Origin: Symsagittifera roscoffensis
Taxonomy: Eukaryota > Xenacoelomorpha > Acoela > Convolutidae
Length of the DNA: 64,000 nt
Assembly (NCBI RefSeq): GCF_963678635.1
Contig: NC_087070.1
Span: forward strand, 11,130,539 to 11,194,538
Direction: 5' to 3'
The notes under the pieces: model-generated
Told to the model about the DNA's origin: nothing
What the model saw: only the letters and a program-made list of their open reading frames with translations
Database searches by the model: none
Part shown: one piece after another, positions 1 through 13,079 of the stretch
How the letters are laid out: each line of letters opens with the position of its first letter
Position numbering within the stretch: the first letter of the stretch is position 1
Position numbers and translations under genes: made by a program

Positions 1-77
1 AGTAACGAATCGAAGTAACTGTTCAAAATATAAAAAGAACCTTTCTCATTCAAACGCTCGAATTAGATTTTATTCCA

Positions 78-1010
78 ATGGCCGGTCAAGAAATTTTTCA
101 AACAACCGAATTTGAAACTATTCAAATAGTCGAAATTGAAACTATTCGAATAGCTGATAAAAAATCTATTCTAACAACAGGCCCTATTATAATAAATATA
201 ATAATAGATACAATTAACGTTCTAGAAATGGAAACGGCAATTATCAGAACATATCAAGAAACTTTTCTCAATCACCGCATCGAAATTTTACTCAATTTTC
301 AAACACGACGAGTCAAAACTACAGAAGCAGTACACAAAATCATCATAGAAAAAATTAATCAAAAACAATATACAGACGAAACAAATTCAGACTTTCCAGG
401 TATCGACAAACTTTAGAACTACAATTAAATCATATAGACTGTGAAACCACAGATGACGAAAAAGATACAGAAAGTACACTTATTTTTAACATGCTCAAAG
501 TAGAAAATGAGTATGAAACACCAACTGAATCGAATTAATAACAAAATGAAATTATAAGTTCTTATCCTCAAGATTCAAGTAAACATCAAGAAACAACAAC
601 CTACACCTCACAAATAGTTGAAACCAACTCCAATGTGAACAACATATACCAAAATACAACAATTGAAATATAACCACCAAAAGAAAACAATTACACTACT
701 CTTGGAAAGACCAAAAAGCAAGAAATTTCAATCACCATTTTTAATACTCCAACATGGAATGCGATTCAATTTTTACATCTAAAACTTTCCCCTTCTAAAA
801 TCTCAAGTGAACTAACCACCGTACAAGGATCAAGTTTTATAAACAATGGAAAAATTCAATTATACCTTGTTCCAACTCAAAATATGGAACAGAATAAGAT
901 TTTACGTAAACTCGTCAAGCAAATATTCCATATTACAGACAAAAACACAATTTCGCTGGAATCCCAATCATTTTTAAGAATATCCCAACTATAAAATCTT
1001 GAATAGTAAA
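78..1010 (+). pseudogene. Family A 5' coding remnant (gag-like?)
   Basis: Reads 112 codons open from the ATG at 78 to a stop at 414-416, then continues in short open pieces with frame changes to about 1010. The product is rich in Ile, Thr, Glu and Gln and shows no motif I recognise: no zinc knuckle and no Asp-Thr-Gly. It lies upstream of the reverse-transcriptase remains of the same element, so position suggests the gag or gag-protease region. That is inference from gene order only. Base composition is as AT-rich as the rest of family A. Confidence 0.35.
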
Positions 1011-1157
1011 TTACACATCAAAAACAATTATACAAAACAAAATAATACATCTCTAAAATTCTTTCAAACAATAAACAAGCAAACCCCAATTTTCTCAAAA
1101 ATTTACCATGTATCAAGTACATCAATCTAACACTGACGAAAACAAACAAAGGCAAAT

Positions 1158-1424
1158 ATGTCTGACCTTGAATTTCAACCAATTCACAATTTTTCTAGAG
1201 TACGATTTCATCCATCCAGTACGCTGAAAATACAACGTAATATCTCTACTTATATAATTACACTAGCATTAGGACTCTTAGGATATTGCGAAACAAATTC
1301 AACATTTTATCCTACACAGGAAAGAGCATTTGCAGTTAGTAAAATTTTAAAATTATTAGATTATAGTCAATCAACAATTTTTAGAGAAGAACTATCTTTT
1401 AATAATAAAATTAATAATTCTTGA
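1158..1424 (+). pseudogene. Small ORF of unknown function, family A
   Basis: An 88-codon open stretch between the gag-like remains and the reverse transcriptase. Nothing in it matches a family I know. A hydrophobic run (IITLALGLLGY) sits near the middle. It is probably a fragment of the region linking gag/protease to reverse transcriptase in family A, kept open by chance after decay. No promoter or second copy of it is seen in the window. Confidence 0.2.
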
Positions 1425-1499
1425 AGAAACACAGATTATTTAAAAAACCCTATTTTAAACCAATATTTCAAATGTAAAAACAAACAAACGAACAGCAAT

Positions 1500-2960
1500 T
1501 AACTTTAACAATGTTCAATTTTCAGCATTTTCAAATCAGTCAGCAAGAATTTGACCGACTGGCAGATTTGATATTGAAATACCCAAAGTCTACGCTTTAT
1601 CTAAGTTTGATGCTGGAAAAAGACATTCACCACTACACCTCCCTCTAAAACCTGCTTTCAAAAAAAGCGCAAGTAAATACCAATCCAATTACGAGTTAAA
1701 ATAAATACACTGTTAGACATCCTTGAACATTGCAAACTTATCTCATCAGTAAAAAGAGAACAACAAACGGACGGAAATACCTTCATCAACCCTGTAGTTT
1801 TTTTCGCGAAAGGCGAATAATTAAAAATTGTTCTAGATGCAAATTCGTTCTATCGCAAATCTGTAATTGATGAATCAAAATACATTTGACATATAGAACC
1901 AATACAATTAATACTCACAAAGACAAAGGACAATACTATACCACTGCCGACATGAATAAAGAATACAACCAACTCCAGTAAACAAACAATCACATCGACT
2001 AACACAATTTGTTATTGGTAATCAACAATACGATTTTAATAGACTGTTCTATGGTATATCCATAGGATCAGTAGCTTTTTCAGCGTTTATGACAAAAAAA
2101 TTTTTATAACACTATTTTTTAGCAAAAACTTAACTACATATTTGGACGATGTTTTCATACAGTCACAACCAAAACAAGAAACGTTTAATGTATAACAGAA
2201 ATATCACCAAAATTGATTAAAAGAAAACATGAAAGTAGCCCCAGATGACTCACATTTTTTCCTCACCCGTGTAAATTTCCTGGGACACAAAATTAAAGGC
2301 ACCTTAATTACACCTTTAATATCACGACTAGAATCCACATAAAAACTTGAACCAATGTCTATCAAAACGAAAATCCAAGAGTTTCTTGGAATGTTAAATT
2401 TTTTGAGTAAATACGTTTATAAAATGCAATTTTTATGTAAGACCATTTTATTATGTTCTTCGACAACAAAATAATTTTGAGTGGACATTAAACATCAAAA
2501 AGGCTTCGACGAAAAAAAAAGGCTCCTCACAGAACAATTCGCAAACACATTTCCAGACCCAGATCAACCATTCTACGCTATGTGCGATGCGTCCAACTTT
2601 AGAATTGGCGCAGCACTTCTACAATCACTTCAAGGTAACAATGAAAAAAACCTTAAATCAGCAATTTCTCAACCTCTCACTCAAGCAGAGCTTAGAATCT
2701 TTACACTTATGGGAGAATGTACAGCCATATTATATAAGTTTAACCAATTATGAATTCTCAATCTTTGGATCAAAACATCCAACAGTTCTATTCACATATC
2801 ATTAACCAATAATTTTCCTAATTCAACAATAGTCAGATCCAAAGCATAGAGTTTACAGATTTCAATTTATTCTAAACAAATTTCTTAATTTCAAACAATT
2901 TGGACAGCAGGCAAAAACCTTGCTTTACCAGATACACTTAGTCGAAACTGATAACTGATA
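1500..2960 (+). pseudogene. pol: Family A reverse transcriptase / RNase H pseudogene
   Basis: Decayed RNA-dependent DNA polymerase plus RNase H of a Ty3/Gypsy-like element. Recognisable pieces in order: a palm segment with 'KIVLDA' near 1825; 'FYGISIGSVAFSAFM' near 2045-2090; the catalytic box YLDD at 2139-2150; 'FLGHKI' near 2280 and 'IQEFLGMLNFL' near 2370, both typical of the connection after the palm; an RNase H start 'FYAMCDASNFRIGAALLQ' in the 90-codon open stretch 2481-2753; and a C-terminal 'LPDTLSRN'-like end near 2930. Pieces lie in different frames with many stops, so it cannot encode enzyme. The integrase remains follow directly downstream. Confidence 0.8.
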
Positions 2961-3639
2961 AATTGAACAGATAACACAAAAAAAAACTTAAGAAAAACCA
3001 CAAAACATAAAATTCTTCATTGCAAAAGACGAAACATCACCACGATTTGAGTTTAAATACGCAGTGAACACTGACTCTGACACTATGCAAAGAAACACCT
3101 TATAACACTTACCATTATATCTTGATTGTCAAAACAATCACTAGGAAGTAGATTTATTTGTCTAAATCAAAAAATTTGTTTAAAGAAATGCCATTCTCAT
3201 CATGGATAAAAAACAGTACACAACAAAAGACAACTAAGCAAAAACCATACCAAAATAAATTATTCCCATTGATAGAAAAGGAAAATTTAACAGACACCCT
3301 TAACTTGCCAGGCCCCCCATGTTTAAACTAAAAATATACAATTAATAAAATTTTTAATTTGCAATTTTCAAATAGCAGATAAAGTAATTTTCTCTCAAAA
3401 ATTGAAATTCAAAACAATTTCTATAAAACAATGAAACTCAAAACAAGACCAAAATCTTGACCCTGTCATCAGACACCTTAAATCTTGGCACAACTATAAA
3501 GCAAATTAGTAAAAGCTGATATCACAATCTTAGGAAATAAAACTTTACTTCGATATTTTCGAAAAATTATTAGTCCAACGATCAACGAAAATACTGATCT
3601 CTTAAAATATCACACAGCTGAAACAAATTTACCATGTCT

Positions 3640-5110
3640 ACCATTAAGCTTAATTTCAATTGCTTCAAAATTTCACATTCCTCACATGTAAAAGGACATG
3701 CAGGATCAAAAAAATTTTTTGAAATTTCACTCAAACTTTTTTTCCAAGTGCGTCAATATGGAGAAAAGTACTTTGCAATGATTGTATAACATGTCAAATA
3801 AACAAAAATTTCCCACACCAAAACGACTAGCAGAAAAACAAGACTTTAAAGGATAAAGTCTGTACTTCAATCATTGACTTTCATTTGACACCAAAGGCCC
3901 TAGATCACCCTTCTTGGAAGGAAGTTCGTAGAAAAGGTAACAGTTGATGCCCTTAACTCTGTAAGTCATTTAAACGCTTATTATGCTTACACAACACTTT
4001 ATGAACATTGGATAGCAAAATTTGGTCTGCCAGAAATCCTTGTAACAGACGATGGAACAGAATTTATAAATAATGGAATTAAAACATAAAGCCACCTTCA
4101 TAATATGAAACCTAAACCAAGAACATCCCATGCCGCACGGCCAATTGAACTCGTTGAAGTCATGAACCGTTCCTTACTAGAATATCCCCTATGTATTATA
4201 AATGGTGATGGTAAAAAATATACCGAATGGTCAACAGACGTAAAGTTATTCCCATTAGCATTTAATTCCCAATTCACAACAACACATGAATTAGCACAGT
4301 ATGAAATGATTAATAACCAAAAACCACTTAAATTATTAATGTTCACACCATAATCCTTAGAATTGCGCAAGGCTTTTGACAACCAAAGAAAGATTCAAGT
4401 TGTTTTAATCTACCACTTCACACCCATGACAAAGATCTTATTCACCTTTTAAAATTGTCCTCTGGGAACCTTAATGAATGGATTTTAAATCGCGATTAAA
4501 AAAATTAGGAAAAATAATTTAAAATTATGCAAAAAATTTGTTACAAAGACATTACATTCAGTATCAAAAAAATTCATGTTTTACACCAGCATCAAACCTA
4601 AAAGTAGTAACATTTCTTTTAATCCCAAATTTTTTGATTCAGAAAAGAATTTCGAAAAAAAATAACTTATCCAAAAAAACCATTTCAATTATTTGAAAAA
4701 CCCACAGATGTCATATAAAACTCCAGCGATCACAATCCAAAATAATAATAAAGCATTGAAACAATCTTTTACCATAATAGCCGAAAGAATTTGCCCTCCG
4801 TGAACTAACACAGTTATACTCCTTCACAGGACTGCATAATGTTCATAACACCACAGAAAATAACATACAACAGAAAACAACAAATTTCACTCACCTACCC
4901 CAATCATCAGATGTATCTCCACAAGACATAACAGACAAGCCTCAAAAACAAATAATTCCGAAATGCAGACTAAACCGTAAGCTACAAGAACCTCATACCA
5001 AATTCAAAGAAAAAATTCAACAAGGCCGATCAACTTGTCTTAGAAATCAACCAAGTAAAGATTATAAAACCTTTATTTCACAATCTAAAAACTAAAAAAG
5101 TAGAATTTCC
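3640..5110 (+). pseudogene. Family A integrase pseudogene, copy 1
   Basis: Decayed DDE integrase. Near 3650-3760 is a His-His part of the zinc-binding N domain ('SHVKGHAGSKKFF'), with stops at the Cys-Cys side. The core follows at about 3950-4380 with 'KFGLPEILVTDDGTEF' (second catalytic Asp) and 'ELVEVMNRSL', where the Glu is the expected third catalytic residue. Downstream pieces ('NEWILNRD', 'SFNPKFFDSEKNFEKK', a basic end near 5040-5090) are the C-terminal domain and tail. An 82-codon stretch (4105-4353) stays open. Frameshifts and stops elsewhere make it non-functional. Copies 2 and 3 lie at 7970-9440 (+) and 30113-31500 (-). Confidence 0.8.
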
Positions 5111-6080
5111 GAAACCCCATTATTAATTAAACAGCACTGTAAAGTTTTTAGTAAAGCCTTAAAGTAATTGCTAATTACAGCGATTCATTTTACTTTTGAC
5201 AAATATTTCAAAATCATCCAATCAAGTTCATTTGAGATCATCGTATTTCTCTCTAAACACCACCACTTTCTTTAGCCAAAATATCTCTGACTCTAATTAG
5301 ATCTGAAACTCTAACTCAAAGACCTCCAGATCCTAAATAAGCACTACCATTCTATTCGGCAAGTTAAAATAAAAATCATTTAGAAGTTGCAACCCTCTTT
5401 TTTTAATAAGCACAAAAACTAACAATTTTTGTTTCATTTTATAACCCGTAATTCCGCCAGAGAAAAAAATTAGGTTTGGCCTAAAGATAAAAATCGACAT
5501 GATCAATTATCCTAGAACCGTTCTACCTTCCAATATCACCTAATCATCGACTGCACTTGGCTTCAACTCCAAAAAAAAAGCTTCGACAAAGCAAGTCACT
5601 TTTTGAATGCTTCTTTCAAACTCAGTTCAGCAAAAAAAACTATTCATTTCTACTTTTCTCTCAATTTTTTTAACCCTTTTTCAACTTTGCATTTTTGTCA
5701 TAGCCGACTTTTTGGAAATGAAAATCCTCTTTTTCTACTTTTTTGCAGCCAGTTCATTCTTTTCTATTCCCTATTACAATTTTACGTTTGTCTCTCCAAA
5801 ACCATTGACAACCTTATCAGGTACGAAACTTAATCTTTCATAAATGATATGAAGTCTACTAAGAAGAAAAGATAATTTTATTCTTTTTGTAATTTTTATA
5901 ACTTTTCTCATTTCTCTAATCTTTACAATTTTTAAATGCATAAAAAAGGCCAGAATTAATTTGCAATAGCAAAAATTTTGCAATTAATTTTCACAGAAGA
6001 ATGCTACAAAGAACATAAAGTTAAATAAATCACAACAGATGAGATACATTTCAAAGTGGTTAATCTACGCTCTATCAAAG
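5111..6080 (+). other. Noncoding spacer between integrase and ORF2, copy 1
   Basis: AT-rich, with T-rich pyrimidine tracts at 5600-5960. Two overlapping open frames of 76-78 codons here are low-complexity Phe/Ser/Leu strings. The same spacer recurs at 9441-10370, and the AATGCTTCTTTCA stretch (5606) recurs inverted near 29.3 kb. The pyrimidine-rich tracts could have served as a splice acceptor for the downstream ORFs; that is speculation. Confidence 0.5.
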
Positions 6081-7150
6081 AATGCCCACCAACCACTACA
6101 TCCCAAGGCCCACCAACCACACCAACATATAGTCAGACAAGCCAACCCCAATCATCTACACGTGTCTCATTCGTAAAAAAAAACCCTCATACATTTAAAA
6201 AAGACACTCATCACTATCCGAACCATTGATACCAGCTAGTCGTCAAGCAACCCTATGTGAACCACAATACGAGCCAACTTTTAACATTTACCCATCACTT
6301 CAACAAGACCATAGCAGAACTAGACACCCAAGCCGAAACCAAATTTTAAAACCTACAATAGACCGACGAATTACTCACCCCAAGAGTTTTTGCCACACCA
6401 AGAGATCTTTTTAATATACCCTCGTCATCATTATCGACCCCTTTAGATCTTTCTGGTACCATGATACAAAAAAATTATCAATCTAACAATTTCTCGACAA
6501 AATAACCCAAAAGTTCCATCAGACTATATAGGTTCGACACCAACTTCTGTACAAATTCGTGAAATTCCTTTTAGTCCCCCTACTTCATCACAAAGACTTC
6601 TACATTGGATGACACAAACATTTTCACAAGTTGAACCAAACTTGGTAAGAGAAACCATAGAAATTGCATCAGACACCTCCTTATGATTACCAGAAACTCT
6701 CTCTCTCATCCAGCAACACACTCAGTAACAAGTCAAACACCAAAAAACACACTTTACACAAATTTTCCATAAATCTAGACGACAGATAACGTGAACTTCA
6801 ATGTACAAGTATACCTTTACGATTAGATTTTAGCAACTTTGTAGCAACCCCTCCACTTTTTGGCCAACACCTGGATAGTAATCGACTACGTAAATGGGCA
6901 CTCAAGAGGCTACAGCATGGACACGATATTCACCAGGACATACAAGAATATAATATCTTTACCCAACATAAATTAACCCTTAAAATTGAAACAACTGTAA
7001 AGTTAATGTAGTACATCACCTATTACCACTGTCCCCACCAAATAGAACAGTTCAATTATTGCCACCTCCATTTATCACAAAAGAGCTCATCTACAAATAC
7101 GACAAACACGATACAAAAAGACAATAGGCTATATAACATTCTCTAAAGCC
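6081..7150 (+). pseudogene. Family A ORF2 (Pro/Gln/Thr-rich) pseudogene, copy 1
   Basis: A decayed ORF between integrase and env. Its N part is Pro/Thr/Gln/Ser-rich ('TTSQ', 'LCEPQYEP' and 'NIYPSLQQD' can be read), followed by 'RLRKWALKRLQHGHDIHQD' near 6885-6945. The same text, with the same order of motifs, is at 10375-11400 and 31606-32560. Composition and place suggest a nucleocapsid-like, accessory or env-leader protein, but I recognise no fold. Stops and frameshifts are frequent; the longest open piece is 62 codons (6226-6414). Confidence 0.6.
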
Positions 7151-7159
7151 TTTTCAGGA

Positions 7160-7797
7160 TTATCATACACATGTTTTTTTGATAAATTTTCTGATTAAAA
7201 CACTTTCCCCTATTGTATTTTTCGAGCCCATATCTCATCAAAACCCTTCCTCTCGAACAAGACCGCAAAACTTCCTTGTTACTCATTATGATTGTGAAGA
7301 AAACCAACAAAAAACACTACATAAATACGCAATTAATCAAGTAGCACAATGCAAATCTGAAAACAAGACATCAAACCAACAACTATAGTTGCTACAATTT
7401 ACTCAACAGCCCGAGCTTTAACTCTAAGGGAAATAAAAACACAGTAAATATCTCAGAAAAAAAATATTTTGTTCACAAGTTTCAAACATCAAAAAAATGG
7501 ACACGACCATGAATCCTCTTAACAAAGTAAAATCAAAAGATTTATGTTTTTTAGCCCTGATGATTTCAAAAACGAATTGCAACGATTAGAAATCATCACA
7601 AATAAAGGCACTAACTGTAAAATGGTATATTTTTAAGTCTGCCCAGGCTCTGCACATGAAGCAGAACTTGAACGACATCAAGGTCTTTTTAATTTAGAAG
7701 ATAGGTTCCCGTACTACGGTGCACAAGGTCGTTTAATTACGATTTACATGATAAAAATTGGATAGCCTAGATCGGAATCAATAATCCATCCATCTCG
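7160..7797 (+). pseudogene. Family A env-like ORF, N-terminal part, copy 1
   Basis: Starts with a hydrophobic stretch that could be a signal peptide (about 7180-7230), then 'NFLVTHYDCEENQQKTLHK' and a continuation homologous to the 115-codon ORF at 11468-11815. It ends abruptly at the tandem-duplication junction near 7797. The env label rests on position downstream of integrase, on the leader and on the membrane segment seen at the C-terminus of other copies (13.2, 34.3 kb). It is inference, not a domain match. Confidence 0.5.
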
Positions 7798-7969
7798 ACC
7801 CTGTCATCAGACATCTTAAATCTTGGCACAACTATAAAGCAAACCAGTAAAAGCTGATATCACAATCTTAGGAAATAAAACTTTACTTCGATTTTTTCGA
7901 AAAATTATTAGTACAACGATCAACGAAAATACTGATCTCTTAAAATATCACACAGCAGAAACAAATTTA

Positions 7970-9440
7970 CCGTGTCTACCATTAAGCTTAATTTCAATTG
8001 CTTTAAAATTTCACATTCCTCGCATATAAAAGGACATGCAGGATCAAAAAAAAACATTTTGAAATTTCACTAAAACTTTTTTTTCCAAGTGCGTCAATAT
8101 GAAGAAAAGTACTTTGCAATGATTGTAAAACATGTCAATTAAACAAAACTTTCCCACACCAAAACGACTAGCAGAAAAACAAGACTTTAAAGGATAAAGT
8201 CTATACTTCAATCATTGACTTTCATTTGACACCAAAGGCCCTAGATCACCCTTCTTGGAAGGAAACTCGTAAAAAAGGTAACAGTTGATGCCCTTAACTC
8301 TGTAAGTCATTTAAACGCTTATTATGCTTACACAACACTTTATGAACATTGGATAGCAAAATTTGGTCTACCAGAAATCCTAGTAACAGACAATGGAACA
8401 GAATTTATAAATAATGGAATTATAACATAACGCCACCTTCATAAAATGAAACTTAAACCAAGAACATCCCATGCCCCACGGCCAATTGAACTCGTTGAAT
8501 TCATGAACTGTTCCTTACAAGAATATCCCCTATTTGTTATAAATGGTGATGGTAAAAAACAATACCGAGTGGTCAACAGACGTAAAGTTATTCTCATTAG
8601 CATATAATTCCCAAATGACAACAACACATGAATTAGCCCAGTTTTAAATGATTAAAAACCAAAAACCACTTAAATTAATAATGTTCACAGCATAATCCTT
8701 AGAAACGCGCAAGGTTTTTGACAACCAAAGAATGATTCAAGTTGTTTTAATCTACCACTTCACACCCATGACGAAGATCTTATTCACCTTTTAAAATTAT
8801 CCACTGGGACCCTTAATGAATGGATTTTAAATCGCGATAAAAAAATTAGGAAATATAAAATAAAATTATGCAAAAAATAGGTTACAAAGACAATACATTC
8901 AGTATCAAAAAATTCACGTTTTACATCAGCATCAAACCTAAAAGTAGTAACATTTCTTTTAATCCCAAATTTTTTGATTCAGAAAAGAAATTCGAAAAAA
9001 AACAACTTATCCAAAAAACCATTTCAATTATTCGAAAAGTCCAGATGTCACATAAAACTCCAGCGACCAGAATCCAAAATAATAATAAAGCATTGAAACA
9101 ATCTTTTAACATAATAGCCGAAAGAATTCGCCCTCCGTGAACTAACATAGTTATACTCTTTCACAGGACTGCATAATGTTCATAACACCACAGAAAATAA
9201 CATACAACAGAAAACAACAAATTTCACTTACCTACCCCAATCATCAGATGTATCTCCACAAGACATAACAGACAAGCCTCAAAAACATATGATTCCGAAA
9301 TACAGACTAAACCGTAAGCTACAAGAACCTCATACCAAATTCAAAGAAAAAATTCAACAAGGCCGATCAACTTGTCTTAGAAATCAACCAAGTAAAGATT
9401 ATAAAACCTTTATTTCACAATCTAAAAAACTAAAAAAGTA
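7970..9440 (+). pseudogene. Family A integrase pseudogene, copy 2
   Basis: Second copy of the integrase remains created by the 4.3-kb tandem duplication. 'KFGLPEILVTDNGTEF' is intact near 8360-8410, and 'NSTSSI'-type antisense reads are shadows. The C-terminal domain is better preserved here than in copy 1: 90 codons are open at 8868-9140 (reads 'YKDNTFSIKKFTFYIS'). It differs from copy 1 by substitutions and small indels (for example an extra A run near 8050) and is also non-functional. Confidence 0.75.
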
Positions 9441-10370
9441 GAATTTCCGAAACCCCATTAATAACTAAAGAACACTGTAAAATTTTTAGTAAAGCCTTAA
9501 AGTAATTGCTAATTACAACCATTCATTCTACTTGTGACAATTATTTCAAAACCCTCCAATCAAGTTCATTTGAGATCATCGTATTTCTCTCTAAATACCA
9601 CCACTTTCTTTAGCCGAAATATCTCTGACTCTAATTAGATCTGAAACTCAAAGACCTCTAGATCATAAATAAGCACTACCATTTTATTCGGCAAGTTAAA
9701 ATAAAAATCATATAGAAGTTGCAACCCTCTTCTTTTAATAAGCACAAAAACCAACTATTTTGTCTCACTTAATAACCCGTAATTCCGCCAGAGAAAAAAA
9801 ATAGGTTTGGCCTAAAGATAAAAATCGACATGATCAATTATCCTAAAACGTTCTACCTTCCAATATCACCTAATCATCGACTACACTTGGCTTCAACTCC
9901 AAAAAAAAAGCTTCGACAAAGCAAGTCACTTTTTGAATGCTTCTTTCAAACTCAGTTCAGCAAATAAAACTATTTTTTTCAATTTTTCACTCAATTTTTT
10001 CAACCCTTTTTCATCTCTGCATTTTTCTCATAGCCAACTTTTTGGAAAGAACAATCCTCTTTTTCTACTTTTTTGCAGCCAGTTCATTCTTTACTATTCC
10101 CTATTACAATTTTACGTTTGTCTCTCCAAGACCATTGACAACCTTATCAGGTACGAAACTTAATCTTTCATAAATGATATGAATTCTACTAAGAAGAAAA
10201 TATATTTTTATTCTTTTGGTAATTTTTATAACTTTTCTCATTTCTCTAATCTTAACAATTTTTAAATGCATATTAATTATCTTTCACAGAAGAATGCTAC
10301 AACGAACATAAAGTTAAATAAATCAGAACAGATAAGATATATTTCAAAATGGTTAATCTACGCTCTATCA
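9441..10370 (+). other. Noncoding spacer between integrase and ORF2, copy 2
   Basis: Counterpart of 5111-6080, with the same T-rich tracts. Missing about 40 bp near 10270 compared with copy 1. Nothing else seen. Confidence 0.5.
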
Positions 10371-10374
10371 AAGA

Positions 10375-11440
10375 ATGCCCACCAACAACTACGTCCCAAG
10401 GCCCACCAACCACACCAACATCTAGCCAGACAAGCCAACCCCAATCATCTACACGTATCTCATTTGTAAAAAAAACCTCACAAATTTAAAAAAGACACTC
10501 ATCACTATCCGAACCATTGATACCAGCTAGTCGTCAAGCAACCCTATGTGAACCACAATCCGAGCCAACTTTTAACATTTACCCATCACTTCAACAAAAC
10601 CATAGCAGAACTAGACACCCAAGCCGAAACCAAATTTTAAAACCTACAATAGACCGACGAATTACTCACCCCAAGAGTTTTTGCCACACCAAGAGATCTT
10701 TTTAATATACCCTCGTCATCATTATCGACCCCTTTAGATCTTTCTGGTACCATGATACAAAAAACATTATCATTCTAACAATTTCCCGACAAAATACCCC
10801 AAAAATTTCGTCAGACTATATAGGTTCGACACCAACTTCTGGACAAACTCGTGAAAATCCATCTAGTCCCCCTACTTCATCACAAAGACTTCTACAGTGG
10901 ATGACACAAACTATTTCACAAGTTGAACCAAACTTGGTATGCGAAACCATAGAAATTTCATCAAACACCTCCTTATCATTACCAGAAACTCTCTCTCATC
11001 CAGCAACACACTCAGTAACAGGTCAAACACCAACAAACACATTTCCCACAAATTTTCAATTAATCTAGACGACAATTAACGTGAACTTCAATGTACAAGT
11101 ATACCTTTACGATTAGATTGAAACAACTTTGAAGCACCCCGTCCACTTTTTCGCCAACACCTGGATACTAATCGACTACGTAAATGGGCACTCAAGAGGC
11201 TACAGCATGGACACGATATTCACCAGGACATACAAGAATATAATATCTTTACCCAACATAAATTAACCCTTAAAATCCAAAAAATTGTAAAGTTAATGTA
11301 GTACATCAACTATTACCACTGTCCCCACCAAATATAACAGTTCAATTATTGCCCCCTCCATTTATCACAACAGAGCTCATCTACAAATACGACAAACACG
11401 ATACAAATGACAATAGGCTATTTAACATTCTCTAAAGCCT
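10375..11440 (+). pseudogene. Family A ORF2 pseudogene, copy 2
   Basis: Second copy of the Pro/Gln/Thr-rich ORF. 67 codons are open at 10266-10469 and 62 at 10517-10705 (reads 'IPASRQATLCEPQSEP'). Further on, 'SSDTLSL'-like serine-rich text and the basic block near 11170-11240 match copy 1. Frames change at least three times. Function unknown; same reading as the entry at 6081. Confidence 0.6.
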
Positions 11441-11459
11441 TTTCAGGATTATCATACAC

Positions 11460-12670
11460 ATGTTTTTTTGATAAGTTTTCTGATTAAAACACTTTACCCT
11501 ATTGTATTTTTAGAGGCCATATCTCATCAAAACCGTTCCCCTCGAACAAGACCGCAAAACTTCCTTGTTACTCATTATGATTGTGAAGAAAACCAACAAA
11601 AAACACTACATAAATACGCAATTAACCAAGTAGCACAATTCGAATATGAACCACAAGACATCAAACCAACAACTATAGTTGCTACAATTTACTCAACAGC
11701 CCCAGCTTCAACTCTAATGGGATTTAAAATAACAGTAAAACTCTCAGAAAAAAAATACATTGTTCACAAGTTTCAAACATCAAAAAAGAGTAGACACGAC
11801 CATGAATCCTCTTAACAAAGTAATATCAAAACATTTATGTTTTTTAGCCCTGATGATTTCAAAAACGAAATGCAACGATTAAAAGTCATCACAAATAAAG
11901 GCACTAACTGAAAAATGGTAAATTTTCAAGTCTTCCCAGACTCTGCACATGAAGCAGAACTTGAACGACATCAAGGTCATTTTTATTTAGAAGATAGGTT
12001 CCCATACCACGGTGCACAAGGTCGTTTAATTATGATTTACTTGTTAAACACTGGATAGCCTAGATCGGAATCAATAACCCATCCAGTGGTAAAGCGCACA
12101 TCAAAAACAAAGGCTACCAAGAAAATCTTTTTTGATTGGAAAATTCAATTAGAAAAAGTACAGCTCACACGAGGTTTAAAAGATGATACCACATTGTATA
12201 AAGGAAAACGCGTACCTTTGAAAAATTATTAAAGATAATGCGACCACATCATGTAAAAATTCCAAACCAATTTTCAAAACACAATATTCAGAAAGTCTTG
12301 TCCAAAAAAAATATTCGACAAGAAAACAGAAAAACTAATTATTGGCCCAGCACAACCATATCAAAGTCAAAAAGAAGAAAAACGTTAATTCCCGGTAACA
12401 CTTTACAAAAGCACAACAATGGCAAAAAAATTCTCCCAGAAAATAAAGCTAGTAAATCGCTACAAGAATTTTTTTAAATGAAAAACACTTAATTCGGTGC
12501 AATCCACTATGATATAGATCTTGATATGAAATTAGATAATACAATAGGTAGATTTTTTCACGAAAGGTCACTCTCTGAATTAGAAACACTTCATCACTTA
12601 TGGGAACTCGAAAGAACACAAATCATACAATCGCTGGCATTAGCAGTACTTTAAATACCCTACACAGTGT
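11460..12670 (+). pseudogene. Family A env-like pseudogene, copy 2 (N and middle)
   Basis: Reads from a hydrophobic leader (11468) through a 115-codon open stretch (11468-11815, 'NFLVTHYDCEENQQKTLHK' and 'KITVKLSEKKYIVHKF'), then in fragments to 'FGAIHYDIDLDMKLDNTIG' and 'LSELETLHHLWELERTQ' near 12495-12620, a part that looks helical. It breaks at about 12665, where satellite-related DNA begins; the C-terminal membrane part resumes at 13.1 kb. Env identity is inferred from gene order and from the membrane segment. Confidence 0.5.
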
Positions 12671-12679
12671 ATTTAAATT

Positions 12680-13003
12680 TTGTGAATTTTTCGAACCTAC
12701 AAACCTGAAAACCTTTGAAAAAAAATCAAAAATTGTCGTGTCTCGTACACTTAACGAATTTGACCATTCTTAATTCGACGCCAAATTCGCAGCCACTTTG
12801 TGAACTCTGACAGCATCCCACTACTGGGCTCTTTGTTTAAACTGGGTGGAACAACCATTAAATTTAAACTGAAAAAATCAAAAAAATCGTACTCATTGCA
12901 ATGTATGATATAGCCTAAACATGAAAAAATTCTTTCCCTAAACATGCAAAATTATTATCTTAAAGATGAGAGATAGCTGTCACTAGTATTTAATATATTA
13001 TTA

Positions 13004-13065
<62 letters not shown>

Positions 13066-13078
13066 TAACGGTGAAAAG
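12680..13078 (+). repeat. Satellite-flank remnant inside an env-like gene
   Basis: 12720-12970 matches 21224-21480, the downstream flank of the big satellite array ('TTCGCAGCCACTTTGTGAAC', 'CCCACTACTGGGCTC'). It is followed by a (TA)n tract at about 13003-13063, then env sequence resumes at 13078 exactly as it does at 21540 after the large array. So this is the same insert, reduced to its end. Confidence 0.8.
13003..13063. repeat. (TA)n microsatellite
   Basis: About 60 bp of almost perfect TA dinucleotide with one TG step. A shorter version (about 21511-21526) is at the same position in the homologous segment. Confidence 0.95.
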
Positions 13079-13079
13079 T

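Larger units (their letters stand above)
3465..12085 (+). repeat. Tandem duplication of a 4.3-kb family A segment (integrase to env)
   Basis: 3465-7797 and 7799-12085 are two copies of one segment in direct orientation. Both start with GACCCTGTCATCAGACA (3465, 7799). They run in parallel through integrase, spacer, ORF2 and the start of env. The first copy stops after 'CAATAATCCATCCAT' (about 7795) and the second begins at once, while the second goes on through the same point into more env. They differ by scattered substitutions and small indels, so duplication happened in an already inserted, probably already decaying element, and both copies decayed further. Confidence 0.85.

Noticed and set aside
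5603-10173. Phe/Ser-rich frames of 76-78 codons in the spacer at 5.6 and 9.9 kb
   Set aside because: Low-complexity reading of a T-rich tract; two overlapping frames are open at once, and the sequence is shared only because of the tandem duplication.
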